A stretch of DNA of 52,031 nt, taken from positions 1 through 52,031 of the forward strand of contig CACMXS010000008.1 in the NCBI GenBank assembly GCA_902617715.1. The letters are read 5' to 3'. The notes beneath the pieces were generated by a model, which saw only the letters and a list, made by a program, of their open reading frames with translations, was not told the origin of the DNA and did not search any database. Source of the DNA: an uncultured Pelagibacteraceae bacterium (GTDB lineage Bacteria > Pseudomonadota > Alphaproteobacteria > Pelagibacterales > Pelagibacteraceae). The first letter of the stretch is position 1. Each line of letters starts with the position of its first letter. Shown here piece after piece: positions 1 through 7,526 of the stretch. A program made the position numbers and the translations under genes.

Positions 1-10
1 AACAGCAAAT

Positions 11-16
11 TATAAT
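11..16 (+). promoter_or_regulatory. -10 box of tRNA-Gly promoter
   Basis: A perfect sigma70 -10 hexamer, TATAAT, ends 13 bases before the first base of the tRNA. That fits a start site a few bases upstream of the mature 5' end. The matching -35 box would lie outside the window, so only half of the promoter can be judged. Confidence 0.6.
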
Positions 17-29
17 AGATTTTAAATAA

Positions 30-104
30 GCGGGCATAGCTCAGTGGTAGAGCGTCTCGTTGCCAACGAGAAGGTCGAGGGTTCGACCCCCTTTGCCCGC
101 TCCA
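30..104 (+). tRNA. tRNA-Gly (anticodon GCC)
   Basis: The sequence folds as a complete cloverleaf. The acceptor stem GCGGGCA pairs with TGCCCGC. The D-arm carries AGCTCAGTGGTAGAGC. The anticodon stem TCTCG/CGAGA encloses the 7-base loop TTGCCAA with anticodon GCC at 62-64. The T-arm carries GGTTCGACCCC (79-90). The 3' CCA is encoded (102-104). GCC reads the glycine codons GGC and GGT. The gene ends only 8 bases before phhB, so the two may be co-transcribed and separated by tRNA processing. Confidence 0.97.
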
Positions 105-112
105 TTTATTTT

Positions 113-454
113 ATGACTGATTTAACACAAAAAAAATGTATACCGTGTGAGGGAGGAGTAATTCCTTTCGATATATCTGAAATTCATAAGTATCAAAAAA
201 AAGTGGATGGATGGGAACTCGTAAAAGATAACACAGAAATATTTTTTTTAGAAAAAGAATTTAAATTTAAAAATTTTAAAGAAAGCCAAAATTTTATTAA
301 TCAAGTAGGTGATATTTCTGAGTCCGAGGGTCATCACCCAGATATATTATTTGGGTGGGGTTACGCAAAAATAAAAATAACCACACATGCGATTCATGGA
401 TTGTCAGAAAATGATTTCATATTAGCTGCTAAGATAGATAAAATTAATGTCTAA
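113..454 (+). CDS. phhB: 4a-hydroxytetrahydrobiopterin dehydratase (pterin-4a-carbinolamine dehydratase)
   Basis: The 113-residue product matches the small PCD/DCoH family, which dehydrates 4a-hydroxytetrahydropterin during pterin recycling by aromatic amino acid hydroxylases. The diagnostic stretch EGHHPDILFGWGYAKI holds the two active-site histidines, and a second histidine-containing stretch, TTHAIHGLSENDF, follows near the C-terminus. The open frame extends upstream into the tRNA, so I chose the ATG at 113, which gives MTDLTQKKC and the normal family length. No Shine-Dalgarno sequence is visible; the start lies 8 bases after the tRNA CCA. Its 3' end overlaps convergent purH by 11 bases. 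No phenylalanine hydroxylase gene is in view, so the pterin-dependent partner is unknown. Confidence 0.9.
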   Translation: MTDLTQKKCIPCEGGVIPFDISEIHKYQKKVDGWELVKDNTEIFFLEKEFKFKNFKESQNFINQVGDISESEGHHPDILFGWGYAKIKITTHAIHGLSENDFILAAKIDKINV

Positions 455-1979
455 AATGTCTAGTTTTAGAAAAAACCAAGACCGTATTTGTATCATTAGC
501 AAATTTGATTATATCTTTATCGTTTATTGATCCTGAAGGTTGAATTACAGCTGAGACACCCGATTGAACTAATTTTTCAATTCCATCAACAAATGGAAAA
601 AAAGCATCGGATGCTGCACTTATGTCATCATGATTTTTAGAGAATTTTTTCATTTTATCGATTGCTATTTTACAACTATCAATTCTACTCGGTTGTCCTG
701 ACCCAATACCTATAGTACTTTCATTTTGCGCTAGAACTATAGCATTTGATTTTACGTATCTACATACATTAAAAGCAAATATTAAATTTTTCATTTGTTG
801 ATAATTGGGTTTATTTTTTGAAACAACTTTAAAATCTTTTGATTTAAATTTAATTTTGTCCTCATTTTGAAATAATAGAGTTTCGTTAAATGAATTAATC
901 TTAAACTCTTGATTAAATTTAAAATTACTTGAATCAATTAATCTCACATTCTTTTTCTTTTTTAGAATTTTGAGAGCATTTTTATCAAATTTTTTTGCAA
1001 TTATAACTTCTAAAAACATTTTGTTTAATTCTAATGCTAATTTGAGATCAATCTTAAAATTGCACAAAACTACTCCTCCAAAAGCACTAACTGGATCACA
1101 GGCTAAAGCTGATTTATAACTTTTTAATTTATCCTTAATAATTGATACACCACAAGGATTGGCATGTTTTATAATAACAACCCCAGTATTATTTGGAAGC
1201 GAGTCTGAAATAGTAAGTGCTGCATTTATATCATTGTAATTATTATAGCTTAATTGTTTACCATGTAATTGACTTAAATTTAATGATGAACCTAAGGAAT
1301 AAATTGCACTCTGTTGATGTGGATTTTCACCATATCTAAGTTTTTCTATAAATTTGGAATGAAAAATTTTTTTTTCTGGAAAGTTATTATTTGAAATTTT
1401 ATTGAAGTAATTTGCTATTAAAGAGTCATAATATGCAGTTTCAGTAAATGCAATTTGAGACATTTTTTTTCTAAATTCTAATGATGTAGAGCCATTATTT
1501 TTATTTAATTGATTTATTAAATTAGGATACTGATCTGAGGAGGTTAAAGTAGCTACGTCGTTATAATTTTTTGCTGCAGCTCTAACCATTGTTGGACCAC
1601 CAATGTCGATATTTTCTATAATTTTTTTGTGATTTTTTGTTTTTTGTATTATTTCTTCAAAAGGGTAGAAATTTACAATAACTAGATCAATATTTTTAAA
1701 GTTGTTTTTTTTAAGGTCTTTTGAATGCCTTTTGTTATTTCTTATATTTAAAATTCCACCATGAATTTTTGGATGTAATGTTTTCAGTCTTCCACCTAAT
1801 ATTTCTGGAAAATTAGTATAATCTGATACTTCAATACATCTAAATTTTAATCTTTTAATTTCTTTAAAAGTTCCTCCAGAGCTAATTATTTCAACATTAA
1901 ATTTTTTCAAGATTTTTAAAAGATTTCTTAAATTTTTTTTATTTGATACAGAAATTAATGCACGTTTTATCTTTTTCAT
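444..1979 (-). CDS. purH: Bifunctional AICAR formyltransferase / IMP cyclohydrolase PurH
   Basis: This 511-residue enzyme performs the last two steps of purine synthesis: it formylates AICAR with 10-formyl-THF and closes the ring to IMP. The first roughly 190 residues are the MGS-like cyclohydrolase domain, with SSGGTFKEI and the LGGRLKTLHPKIHGGI signature. The rest is the transformylase domain, with KHANPCGVS near residue 270 carrying the catalytic Lys-His pair, and a C-terminal FFPFVDGIE motif. Length is normal. It overlaps the upstream heparinase-like gene by 4 bases, so the pair is probably translationally coupled. The order rpe, heparinase-like, purH is one I associate with Alphaproteobacteria. 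FolD in this window (14.2 kb) would serve the same one-carbon pool. Confidence 0.97.
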   Translation of the reverse strand: MKKIKRALISVSNKKNLRNLLKILKKFNVEIISSGGTFKEIKRLKFRCIEVSDYTNFPEILGGRLKTLHPKIHGGILNIRNNKRHSKDLKKNNFKNIDLVIVNFYPFEEIIQKTKNHKKIIENIDIGGPTMVRAAAKNYNDVATLTSSDQYPNLINQLNKNNGSTSLEFRKKMSQIAFTETAYYDSLIANYFNKISNNNFPEKKIFHSKFIEKLRYGENPHQQSAIYSLGSSLNLSQLHGKQLSYNNYNDINAALTISDSLPNNTGVVIIKHANPCGVSIIKDKLKSYKSALACDPVSAFGGVVLCNFKIDLKLALELNKMFLEVIIAKKFDKNALKILKKKKNVRLIDSSNFKFNQEFKINSFNETLLFQNEDKIKFKSKDFKVVSKNKPNYQQMKNLIFAFNVCRYVKSNAIVLAQNESTIGIGSGQPSRIDSCKIAIDKMKKFSKNHDDISAASDAFFPFVDGIEKLVQSGVSAVIQPSGSINDKDIIKFANDTNTVLVFSKTRHFRH

Positions 1980-3562
1980 TGGATCTTAATAAACTCCCAT
2001 TTAATAATATTATTTTGTGAATTAGTTATTCCAGAAATATAAATATTCTGATTTTCTGTATAATTATTTTTCTTACCGAAATATAGTCCATTATCAATAT
2101 CTATTTCAAAATTTTTACATGTAAATTTCCATCCTTCTTTATCCAACTCAACCAATATTGATTTGTTGTCTTGCGTTTTCATAATTTTCACAGAAGGTTC
2201 TAGATGAAATCTAACATCAAATTTTAGGTTTGGAAATTTTTTTTTCCCAAAAATTTTTTCTAAACCAATTAATTTGTTTTCTTTGGGATAAAATTCAATT
2301 TCTCTCTCATAAAATACATTGTATTTTTTTAAATAACCATCATGTGCAGACGAAATTTTCCAATAATTTTTTTCATATGTCACTTTTTTTTTTATGATTG
2401 TTAATCCTTCTTTAATTTCAAATCCAAAATTAGATTTTCTTTTAAATTTACATGATGAATTATCATCTATAGTCAAAACATTGTGAACTGCAGAAGATCG
2501 TGACAAATTACTCAATTTATAATTATTTTTATTAAAATATCCTGCATTAGTTAATATTTTTTTTCCGTTAGATATGAATTCAAAAGATAAAGCTCCGGCT
2601 TGGTAATCGTTGGAAAACTTTCTGCTTGGTGATGAACCAACATCCATTATTAAATTTATCTTTTTATTTTTTAGATTTATATAATTAGAAAATTCATAAT
2701 TATCATTTTTAAATGAATAACCTAATCTGTTGAGATAAAGATCAAATTCACTATTGTTCGAGATATTATTGCCATTAAATAAAGGATCTAAATTATTCTC
2801 ATTATTAAAAAAAGTATATGATTGACCAAGTTGAAATATATTTTCATTTATAAATTCTGGAATTTGTGTTTGAGACTCTTTAAACCACTCTCTAATTATA
2901 ATTAAATACTTTAGAAATAAAATTGAATATTTGATACTTCTAGATCTAGGAAAGCCAAAAGTATCTAATGAATTTTTAATAATTTTTTTTAAATTATTTA
3001 AACCTTTGATAGTAAAATTCTTTTCATCTTTGTAACAAAGTCCAACAAGAATAATTGCTGCAATAGCTGAAAGTTTATTTTCATAACTATGAATATTATC
3101 TATTTGATTAATTAGGTGTGAAGTTTGTTTATGAATGATTTTGTTAAAATCTATTTTATATTGCTCATTGGAGTTTTCGTAAGTTAGTCTATAATTAGAT
3201 AGCCAAGATATAATTCTTTTTGAAGTAGTATCGAAATTCCAATTTTTAGAATTATATTTAAAATTTATTTCAATCCAATTTTTAATTACTGACTGTACTG
3301 AGTTGCTAGAAGATTTTAAATCAACACTAAATAACCAAAAGAAATTATTTAATTTATTAAGATGTTTTTTATCTAATTCTTGATTAATCCATACATTATC
3401 TAAAGAGAAATCATCAATATTTAATTTCTTTGTTTGAAATTTCAAAATTGGTGTAAGTAGATATGCACTAGGTTTATATTCTAAACTTTTATTGTAAAAT
3501 TTTGATATCTTTTTATCGTAAAAAATAGAGTTGAAATATATTTGTCTAAAAATATCGAACAT
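1976..3562 (-). CDS. Heparinase II/III-like protein
   Basis: The 528-residue product has the two-part layout of the heparinase II/III family: an alpha-helical toroid N-terminal half and a beta-rich C-terminal half from about residue 290. The family core is visible as QAGALSFEFISNGKKI followed by SRSSAVHNVLTID, where the histidine is the conserved polysaccharide-lyase residue. No signal peptide is seen, so a cytoplasmic or periplasmic location cannot be settled. The position between rpe and purH is typical of alphaproteobacterial homologues, but the true substrate is unknown; a polysaccharide or cell-wall glycan is only a guess. The usual HAH-like motif before LSFE reads DYQAG here, so activity should not be assumed. 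Confidence 0.85.
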   Translation of the reverse strand: MFDIFRQIYFNSIFYDKKISKFYNKSLEYKPSAYLLTPILKFQTKKLNIDDFSLDNVWINQELDKKHLNKLNNFFWLFSVDLKSSSNSVQSVIKNWIEINFKYNSKNWNFDTTSKRIISWLSNYRLTYENSNEQYKIDFNKIIHKQTSHLINQIDNIHSYENKLSAIAAIILVGLCYKDEKNFTIKGLNNLKKIIKNSLDTFGFPRSRSIKYSILFLKYLIIIREWFKESQTQIPEFINENIFQLGQSYTFFNNENNLDPLFNGNNISNNSEFDLYLNRLGYSFKNDNYEFSNYINLKNKKINLIMDVGSSPSRKFSNDYQAGALSFEFISNGKKILTNAGYFNKNNYKLSNLSRSSAVHNVLTIDDNSSCKFKRKSNFGFEIKEGLTIIKKKVTYEKNYWKISSAHDGYLKKYNVFYEREIEFYPKENKLIGLEKIFGKKKFPNLKFDVRFHLEPSVKIMKTQDNKSILVELDKEGWKFTCKNFEIDIDNGLYFGKKNNYTENQNIYISGITNSQNNIIKWEFIKIQ

Positions 3563-3577
3563 AATCGAGAAGATTAT

Positions 3578-3605
3578 TTGAGATCATCAATTATATTGAT
3601 CTCAA
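3578..3605 (-). terminator. 9-bp hairpin straddling the rpe stop codon
   Basis: TTGAGATCA (3578-3586) and TGATCTCAA (3597-3605) form a perfect 9-bp inverted repeat around a 10-base loop. It spans the rpe stop codon and the short gap before the heparinase-like gene. On the minus strand it is followed by AT-rich sequence without a clean T-run, so it may be an attenuator or an mRNA-processing or stability hairpin inside the operon rather than a full terminator. Confidence 0.4.
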
Positions 3606-4250
3606 TAAATCTATATTTTTTTTGATATTTCCATTATTGCTTTTAAAAATAGTAGTTCCAGAAACTATAATATTTGCGCCAGCTTCAATAGCTAGTTTAC
3701 AATTATCAAAATTAATGCCTCCATCGATTTCTATATCAAAGTTTAAATTTCTTTCTTTACGAATTCTTACCAAGTTCTTTATTTTATCCAGAACTTCTGG
3801 CATAAATTTCTGTCCTCCAAATCCAGGATTAACACTCATAATTAAAACTAAATCTATTTGATCTAAGTTTTTTTCAATTAAGTTAATTTTTGAATCAGGA
3901 TTTAAAGAGACTCCAACTTTTTTATTTAATTTATTAATCTTATCAATTGAGCTTTGAAGATCATTTGTTGCTTCAGGATGAATTGTAATTATATCTGCCC
4001 CTGCTTCTGCATAGGCCTCAATGTATTGATGAACAGGTGAAATCATTAGATGAACATCAAAAGGAATAGATGAGTATTTTTTAAGATCTTTTATAACAGG
4101 TGGTCCAATAGTCAAATTTGGCACAAAATGACCATCCATTACATCAACGTGTATCATATCTGCACCAGCTTCACTTAGTTTTTTAATTTCATTACCTAGT
4201 TGACTAAAGTCAGCAGATAAAATCGAAGGTGAAATTTGTATTTTTTTCAT
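3591..4250 (-). CDS. rpe: Ribulose-phosphate 3-epimerase
   Basis: The 219-residue TIM barrel interconverts ribulose 5-phosphate and xylulose 5-phosphate in the pentose phosphate pathway. Visible motifs are the N-terminal SPSILSADF, the metal-site stretch HVDVMDGHFVPNLTIGP, DVHLMI, the phosphate-loop motif VNPGFGGQKF, and EIDGGI with the catalytic aspartate. Length and motif order match the family closely. It is the second gene of a leftward run, after the YggT-like gene and before the heparinase-like gene and purH. A hairpin overlaps its stop codon. Confidence 0.97.
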   Translation of the reverse strand: MKKIQISPSILSADFSQLGNEIKKLSEAGADMIHVDVMDGHFVPNLTIGPPVIKDLKKYSSIPFDVHLMISPVHQYIEAYAEAGADIITIHPEATNDLQSSIDKINKLNKKVGVSLNPDSKINLIEKNLDQIDLVLIMSVNPGFGGQKFMPEVLDKIKNLVRIRKERNLNFDIEIDGGINFDNCKLAIEAGANIIVSGTTIFKSNNGNIKKNIDLLRSI

Positions 4251-4278
4251 TGATAACTAGAATAACTAGTATCAACTT

Positions 4279-4635
4279 TTAAAATTTAATTGAATTAAAA
4301 AATTGGTAAATTTGTCTCGAAATTTCACTTTCCAATGGAAAAGATAACATTCCCATAACTGAATATCCTAAAATCCATGGCATCAAGTAAAATCTAATCA
4401 TAAAGAAAAACCAGGCAACATAGAGAGGAACCAAGGGTCCAATAATAAACGATGGTGTTATTGGTTTAAATAAAGTCATTAAAGGATTAGTAAATTTAAC
4501 AAACACTCTCATAAAAAAAAATTGAGAGTCTTCTCTTTGGAATATGTTCATTGCAACTCTTCCAATCAAAGTCCACATAATTACTCCTAGAATATAATCA
4601 ATTATATAGACTAAAGGATGAAAATTAGCTGACAT
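4279..4635 (-). CDS. Small YggT-like inner-membrane protein
   Basis: This 118-residue protein is mostly hydrophobic, with a first membrane segment at about residues 8-28 and further segments at about 62-95. Between them lies FVKFTNPLMTLFKPITPSF, which resembles the loop of YggT proteins (F..L.TEP.L.P.RRI.P). That makes a distant YggT-family membership plausible but unproved; a clearer YggT is encoded at 13895-14185. It begins the leftward group leading to rpe and purH and lies just downstream of the symporter terminator. Function unknown. Confidence 0.6.
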   Translation of the reverse strand: MSANFHPLVYIIDYILGVIMWTLIGRVAMNIFQREDSQFFFMRVFVKFTNPLMTLFKPITPSFIIGPLVPLYVAWFFFMIRFYLMPWILGYSVMGMLSFPLESEISRQIYQFFNSIKF

Positions 4636-4663
4636 TTAAAATTTATATTGGAAAAACTTGGAA

Positions 4664-4692
4664 ATTAAAAGGGGCGAAATTAATCGCCCCTT
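4664..4692 (-). terminator. Rho-independent terminator of the symporter operon
   Basis: Read on the minus strand, a 9-bp stem AAGGGGCGA / TCGCCCCTT with a 6-base loop (4669-4692) is followed by TTAATTT. It lies 12 bases after the symporter stop codon. It is one of only two strong GC-rich hairpins in the window, which suggests that the symporter transcripts are abundant and need sharp ends. Confidence 0.85.
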
Positions 4693-4703
4693 AATAAGAT
4701 TAT

Positions 4704-6518
4704 TTAATGTTGTTTACCAAGGATCGATTTACCAGATGGTACACGAACCTCATCAACCATTTTTTGCGTTGCAGCATTAGGCTCTGCAGTAATTAAACTT
4801 ACTACTACCATAGCTACTAAGCTGACAGCTGAACCAAAGATACCAAACGTTAACTGTGTAATACCTAAGAATCCACTTCCGCCGTTTCTTACCCAAATTA
4901 GGTAACCAGCACCAGAAATTAATCCTAAAGCCATACCAGCTATAGCACCTTCTCTGTTAGCTCTCTTCCACCATACACCAAGTACAAGTGGGAAGAATAA
5001 TCCAGACATCGCAAAGTCAAAAGCCCAGATTACCGAACCTAAGATACCTTGGATCTCCATTGCTGCAATAGTTGCTCCAGCAAAACCAATTACTACAAGT
5101 AATACCCTTGCAACAACTAGTCGTTTTGCAGTTTCTGCTTTTGGATCAATGATCTTGTAGTACAAGTCATGAGATAAAGCATTTGCAATCGCTAGAATCA
5201 AACCATCAGCTGTAGACATGGCAGCAGCCATACCTCCAGCAGCAACTAGACCTGAGATTACATACGGTAATCCAGCTATTTCTGGAGTTGCTAACACAAC
5301 GGCTTTACCACCCATGAAAAACTCGTTTAATTCAAGAGTTCCATTTCCGTTAAAGTCGCTTACAAACATTAAGTTTGCTTGGTTCCAGTTTTGATACCAA
5401 TCTATCGCTTGAACTTCTGCAATTGATTTACCGATAATACCAGTTGGTAATGACGGATCAATCAATGACAATTTAGACAGTGTAGCTAACATTGGAGCAG
5501 AAGAATAAAGTAGGAAGATAAAGAATAATGACCAACCTACTGATTTTCTAGCTGCTTTTACACTTGGAGTAGTGAAATATCTCATCATCACGTGCGGTAA
5601 TGAAGCTGTTCCCATCATCATCGCTAGTGCTAATGAAATAAATGCCCAAGGTGTAGCGTTAACCGCCGAGTGAGCTTTAGTTATTCCAGCTAAGCCTTTA
5701 GGTACTTCTTTTAGATTTTCAGCTGAGTTTTTTACAAAACCAAACTGAGCTTCTAATTCAGCAATTCTAGAAACTTCATCAGCTAACATAAAGTGTGGGA
5801 AGAAACCCGCACCCATTTTGTTACTGATCCAGAATACTGGAAGTAAATAAGCTATAATTAGTACAATGTACTGTGCTACCTGTGTCCAAGTTACCCCTCT
5901 CATACCACCTAACATTGAACATAATAAGATACTTATTAGTCCAACATAAACTGCGTATTGGAATGGAATATCAAGAGCAACAGATGCAATAGTACCTGTA
6001 GCGTTAATTTGTGCAGTTACATAAGTAAATGAAGCAACAGTTAATACTATTACTGCAAGTAACCTTGCTAAATTACCACCGTATCTTGTACCAATAAAAT
6101 CTGGAACTGTGTAACAGCCAAATTTTCTTAAGTATGGTGCTAATAGCGATGCAACTAGTACATATCCACCAGTCCAACCAACAAGTAGTGCCATATATCC
6201 GTAACCTTTAAAATAAATACCACCAGCCATTGCAACGAATGATGCACCAGACATCCAGTCTGCTGCTGTCGCCATTCCATTGAACACGGTAGGTACTTGT
6301 CTTCCAGCTACGTAATACGCATCTGCTTGAGCTGTACGTGATAGATAACCAATTATTGCGTAGATGGCCACAGTAAAGGCTACGAAACAAATTCCGATAG
6401 CTTTAGCTGACATACCCATCTGCTCAGCAATTGCCATAATTATTATGAAAGCTAAAAATCCACCTGTATAGATTCCATAAACTTTAGGCAAATTGTCTAT
6501 AAAATTACCTTTTATCAT
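4704..6518 (-). CDS. Sodium:solute symporter large subunit (VC_2705/ActP-like)
   Basis: The 604-residue protein has about 13 hydrophobic segments and belongs to the sodium:solute symporter superfamily. Recognisable pieces are YYVAGRQVP, TAADWMSGASF, DFIGTRYGG, GGMRGVTWTQVAQYIV and AAAMSTADGLILAIANALSHD. It pairs with the small subunit immediately upstream, sharing one base (6518), as in the two-component VC_2705 type; acetate or another short-chain monocarboxylate is the likely substrate, supported by acs nearby. The loop at residues 388-399, DFNGNGTLELNE, fits the EF-hand calcium-binding consensus. The C-terminus is short, with no regulatory kinase domain. Confidence 0.9.
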   Translation of the reverse strand: MIKGNFIDNLPKVYGIYTGGFLAFIIIMAIAEQMGMSAKAIGICFVAFTVAIYAIIGYLSRTAQADAYYVAGRQVPTVFNGMATAADWMSGASFVAMAGGIYFKGYGYMALLVGWTGGYVLVASLLAPYLRKFGCYTVPDFIGTRYGGNLARLLAVIVLTVASFTYVTAQINATGTIASVALDIPFQYAVYVGLISILLCSMLGGMRGVTWTQVAQYIVLIIAYLLPVFWISNKMGAGFFPHFMLADEVSRIAELEAQFGFVKNSAENLKEVPKGLAGITKAHSAVNATPWAFISLALAMMMGTASLPHVMMRYFTTPSVKAARKSVGWSLFFIFLLYSSAPMLATLSKLSLIDPSLPTGIIGKSIAEVQAIDWYQNWNQANLMFVSDFNGNGTLELNEFFMGGKAVVLATPEIAGLPYVISGLVAAGGMAAAMSTADGLILAIANALSHDLYYKIIDPKAETAKRLVVARVLLVVIGFAGATIAAMEIQGILGSVIWAFDFAMSGLFFPLVLGVWWKRANREGAIAGMALGLISGAGYLIWVRNGGSGFLGITQLTFGIFGSAVSLVAMVVVSLITAEPNAATQKMVDEVRVPSGKSILGKQH

Positions 6519-6778
6519 TAGTCGTCTCCTCTCTCACTGAAGCCGAACTCTTCATCAATTTTTTCTTGTCTATTTGCAAACCAGAAAATCAGGATTACAA
6601 ATATTCCAAGAGAACCTTGACAAGTGAACCAATAAGTTAGCGGGTAACCAAATGGTCCCGTAACTTCGTTCATTTCTGCTCCGAAAAGGAAGATGCCAAT
6701 TGAGAATACAAACCAAATTGCTAATGTAACCATTAACAATCCCCTGGTTTTTTCCCAGTGTTGTGCTTGTTTTGACAT
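6518..6778 (-). CDS. Sodium:solute symporter small subunit (DUF4212)
   Basis: This 86-residue protein has two membrane segments (about residues 15-34 and 47-66) and the family look of DUF4212, the small partner of VC_2705-type symporters, including the conserved start SKQAQHWEKTRGL and the FGYPLTYWFTCQGSLGIFV segment. It is translated just before the large subunit with a one-base overlap, so stoichiometric synthesis is expected. A clear ribosome binding site precedes it, unlike most genes here. Confidence 0.9.
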   Translation of the reverse strand: MSKQAQHWEKTRGLLMVTLAIWFVFSIGIFLFGAEMNEVTGPFGYPLTYWFTCQGSLGIFVILIFWFANRQEKIDEEFGFSERGDD

Positions 6779-6783
6779 TATAT

Positions 6784-6791
6784 ACCTCTCT
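6784..6791 (-). promoter_or_regulatory. Strong Shine-Dalgarno site of the symporter small subunit
   Basis: On the minus strand AGAGAGGT lies 5 bases before the ATG at 6778. Most starts in this window lack a good Shine-Dalgarno sequence, so this one marks a highly translated operon. The 124-bp gap 6779-6902 must also hold the divergent promoters for the symporter and the gene at 6903; I could not place them with confidence. Confidence 0.6.
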
Positions 6792-6902
6792 CTTTTAGTT
6801 ATAACTGGCGAAAATCATACTTATTATGAAAGAGATGGAAAGTATTAAAATTGTTAATAATAAGGGACTTTTTGGGTTATAAATAAGCAAAATACCGCAT
6901 TT

Positions 6903-7526
6903 ATGGCAAAATATAAATTATCTTGGAAAGATCTTACTTGGAATGATTTTAAAATTTATTTATTTGCTTTGTTTAAAGCATTTATTCCTAAGAAAAAAAT
7001 TAAAAATATAGATGATCTTGAGGCATTTATTCAAGCCAAGTCAGCTTGGGTAACACAAGTAACCCTTTATGGTTATTTAAAAACAAGAATGGGAACTAGA
7101 TATGTTCTTCATTTTGAAAATGATGAATTCATGAACTCTGTTAATTTAGCTAAGTGGAATATTTATGCTGTTGCTCTTCAAGATCTTACTTTTTTTACAA
7201 TTTCTTATTTAAAAGCTAATCACCATTACAATGAAATAAGTAATGCTAAAGAAATTTTTTTAAAAATTTTAGATGATGAAATATCAAACAAGATGCCTCT
7301 AGAAATTATAGACAAAGCTAAAAAAAATTTTAGTGAAAGATATCAAAACATAAATTGGGAAAGTTATTACAATGATCTTCCGTTCAATCCAAGTGCTTTA
7401 TCATTATATGAGTGGGCCCCTATTGCAGAAGATTTAAAAACATTAGATCGCAAAATAGTTCTTAACTCAGTAATTTTAAAATGGGATATTGTTAAAAAAG
7501 AATTTAAGGAAAGAATAAATTTTTAA
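6903..7526 (+). CDS. Conserved hypothetical protein between symporter and acs
   Basis: The 207-residue product appears soluble and has no signal peptide. I recognise no catalytic motif. The central section, [20 protein letters not shown] followed by VLHFENDEF, looks well ordered and conserved in style; I recall similar proteins in marine Alphaproteobacteria annotated loosely as esterase, but no GxSxG nucleophile motif is present here, so I do not use that name. It is divergent from the symporter genes and convergent with acs, sharing the four bases TTAA at the two stop codons. The location suggests a link with acetate uptake or activation, which is inference only. Confidence 0.75.
   Translation: MAKYKLSWKDLTWNDFKIYLFALFKAFIPKKKIKNIDDLEAFIQAKSAWVTQVTLYGYLKTRMGTRYVLHFENDEFMNSVNLAKWNIYAVALQDLTFFTISYLKANHHYNEISNAKEIFLKILDDEISNKMPLEIIDKAKKNFSERYQNINWESYYNDLPFNPSALSLYEWAPIAEDLKTLDRKIVLNSVILKWDIVKKEFKERINF

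Noticed and set aside
44..112. In-frame start of phhB within the tRNA-Gly gene
   Set aside because: The extension would be tRNA sequence; the ATG at 113 gives the normal family N-terminus and length.
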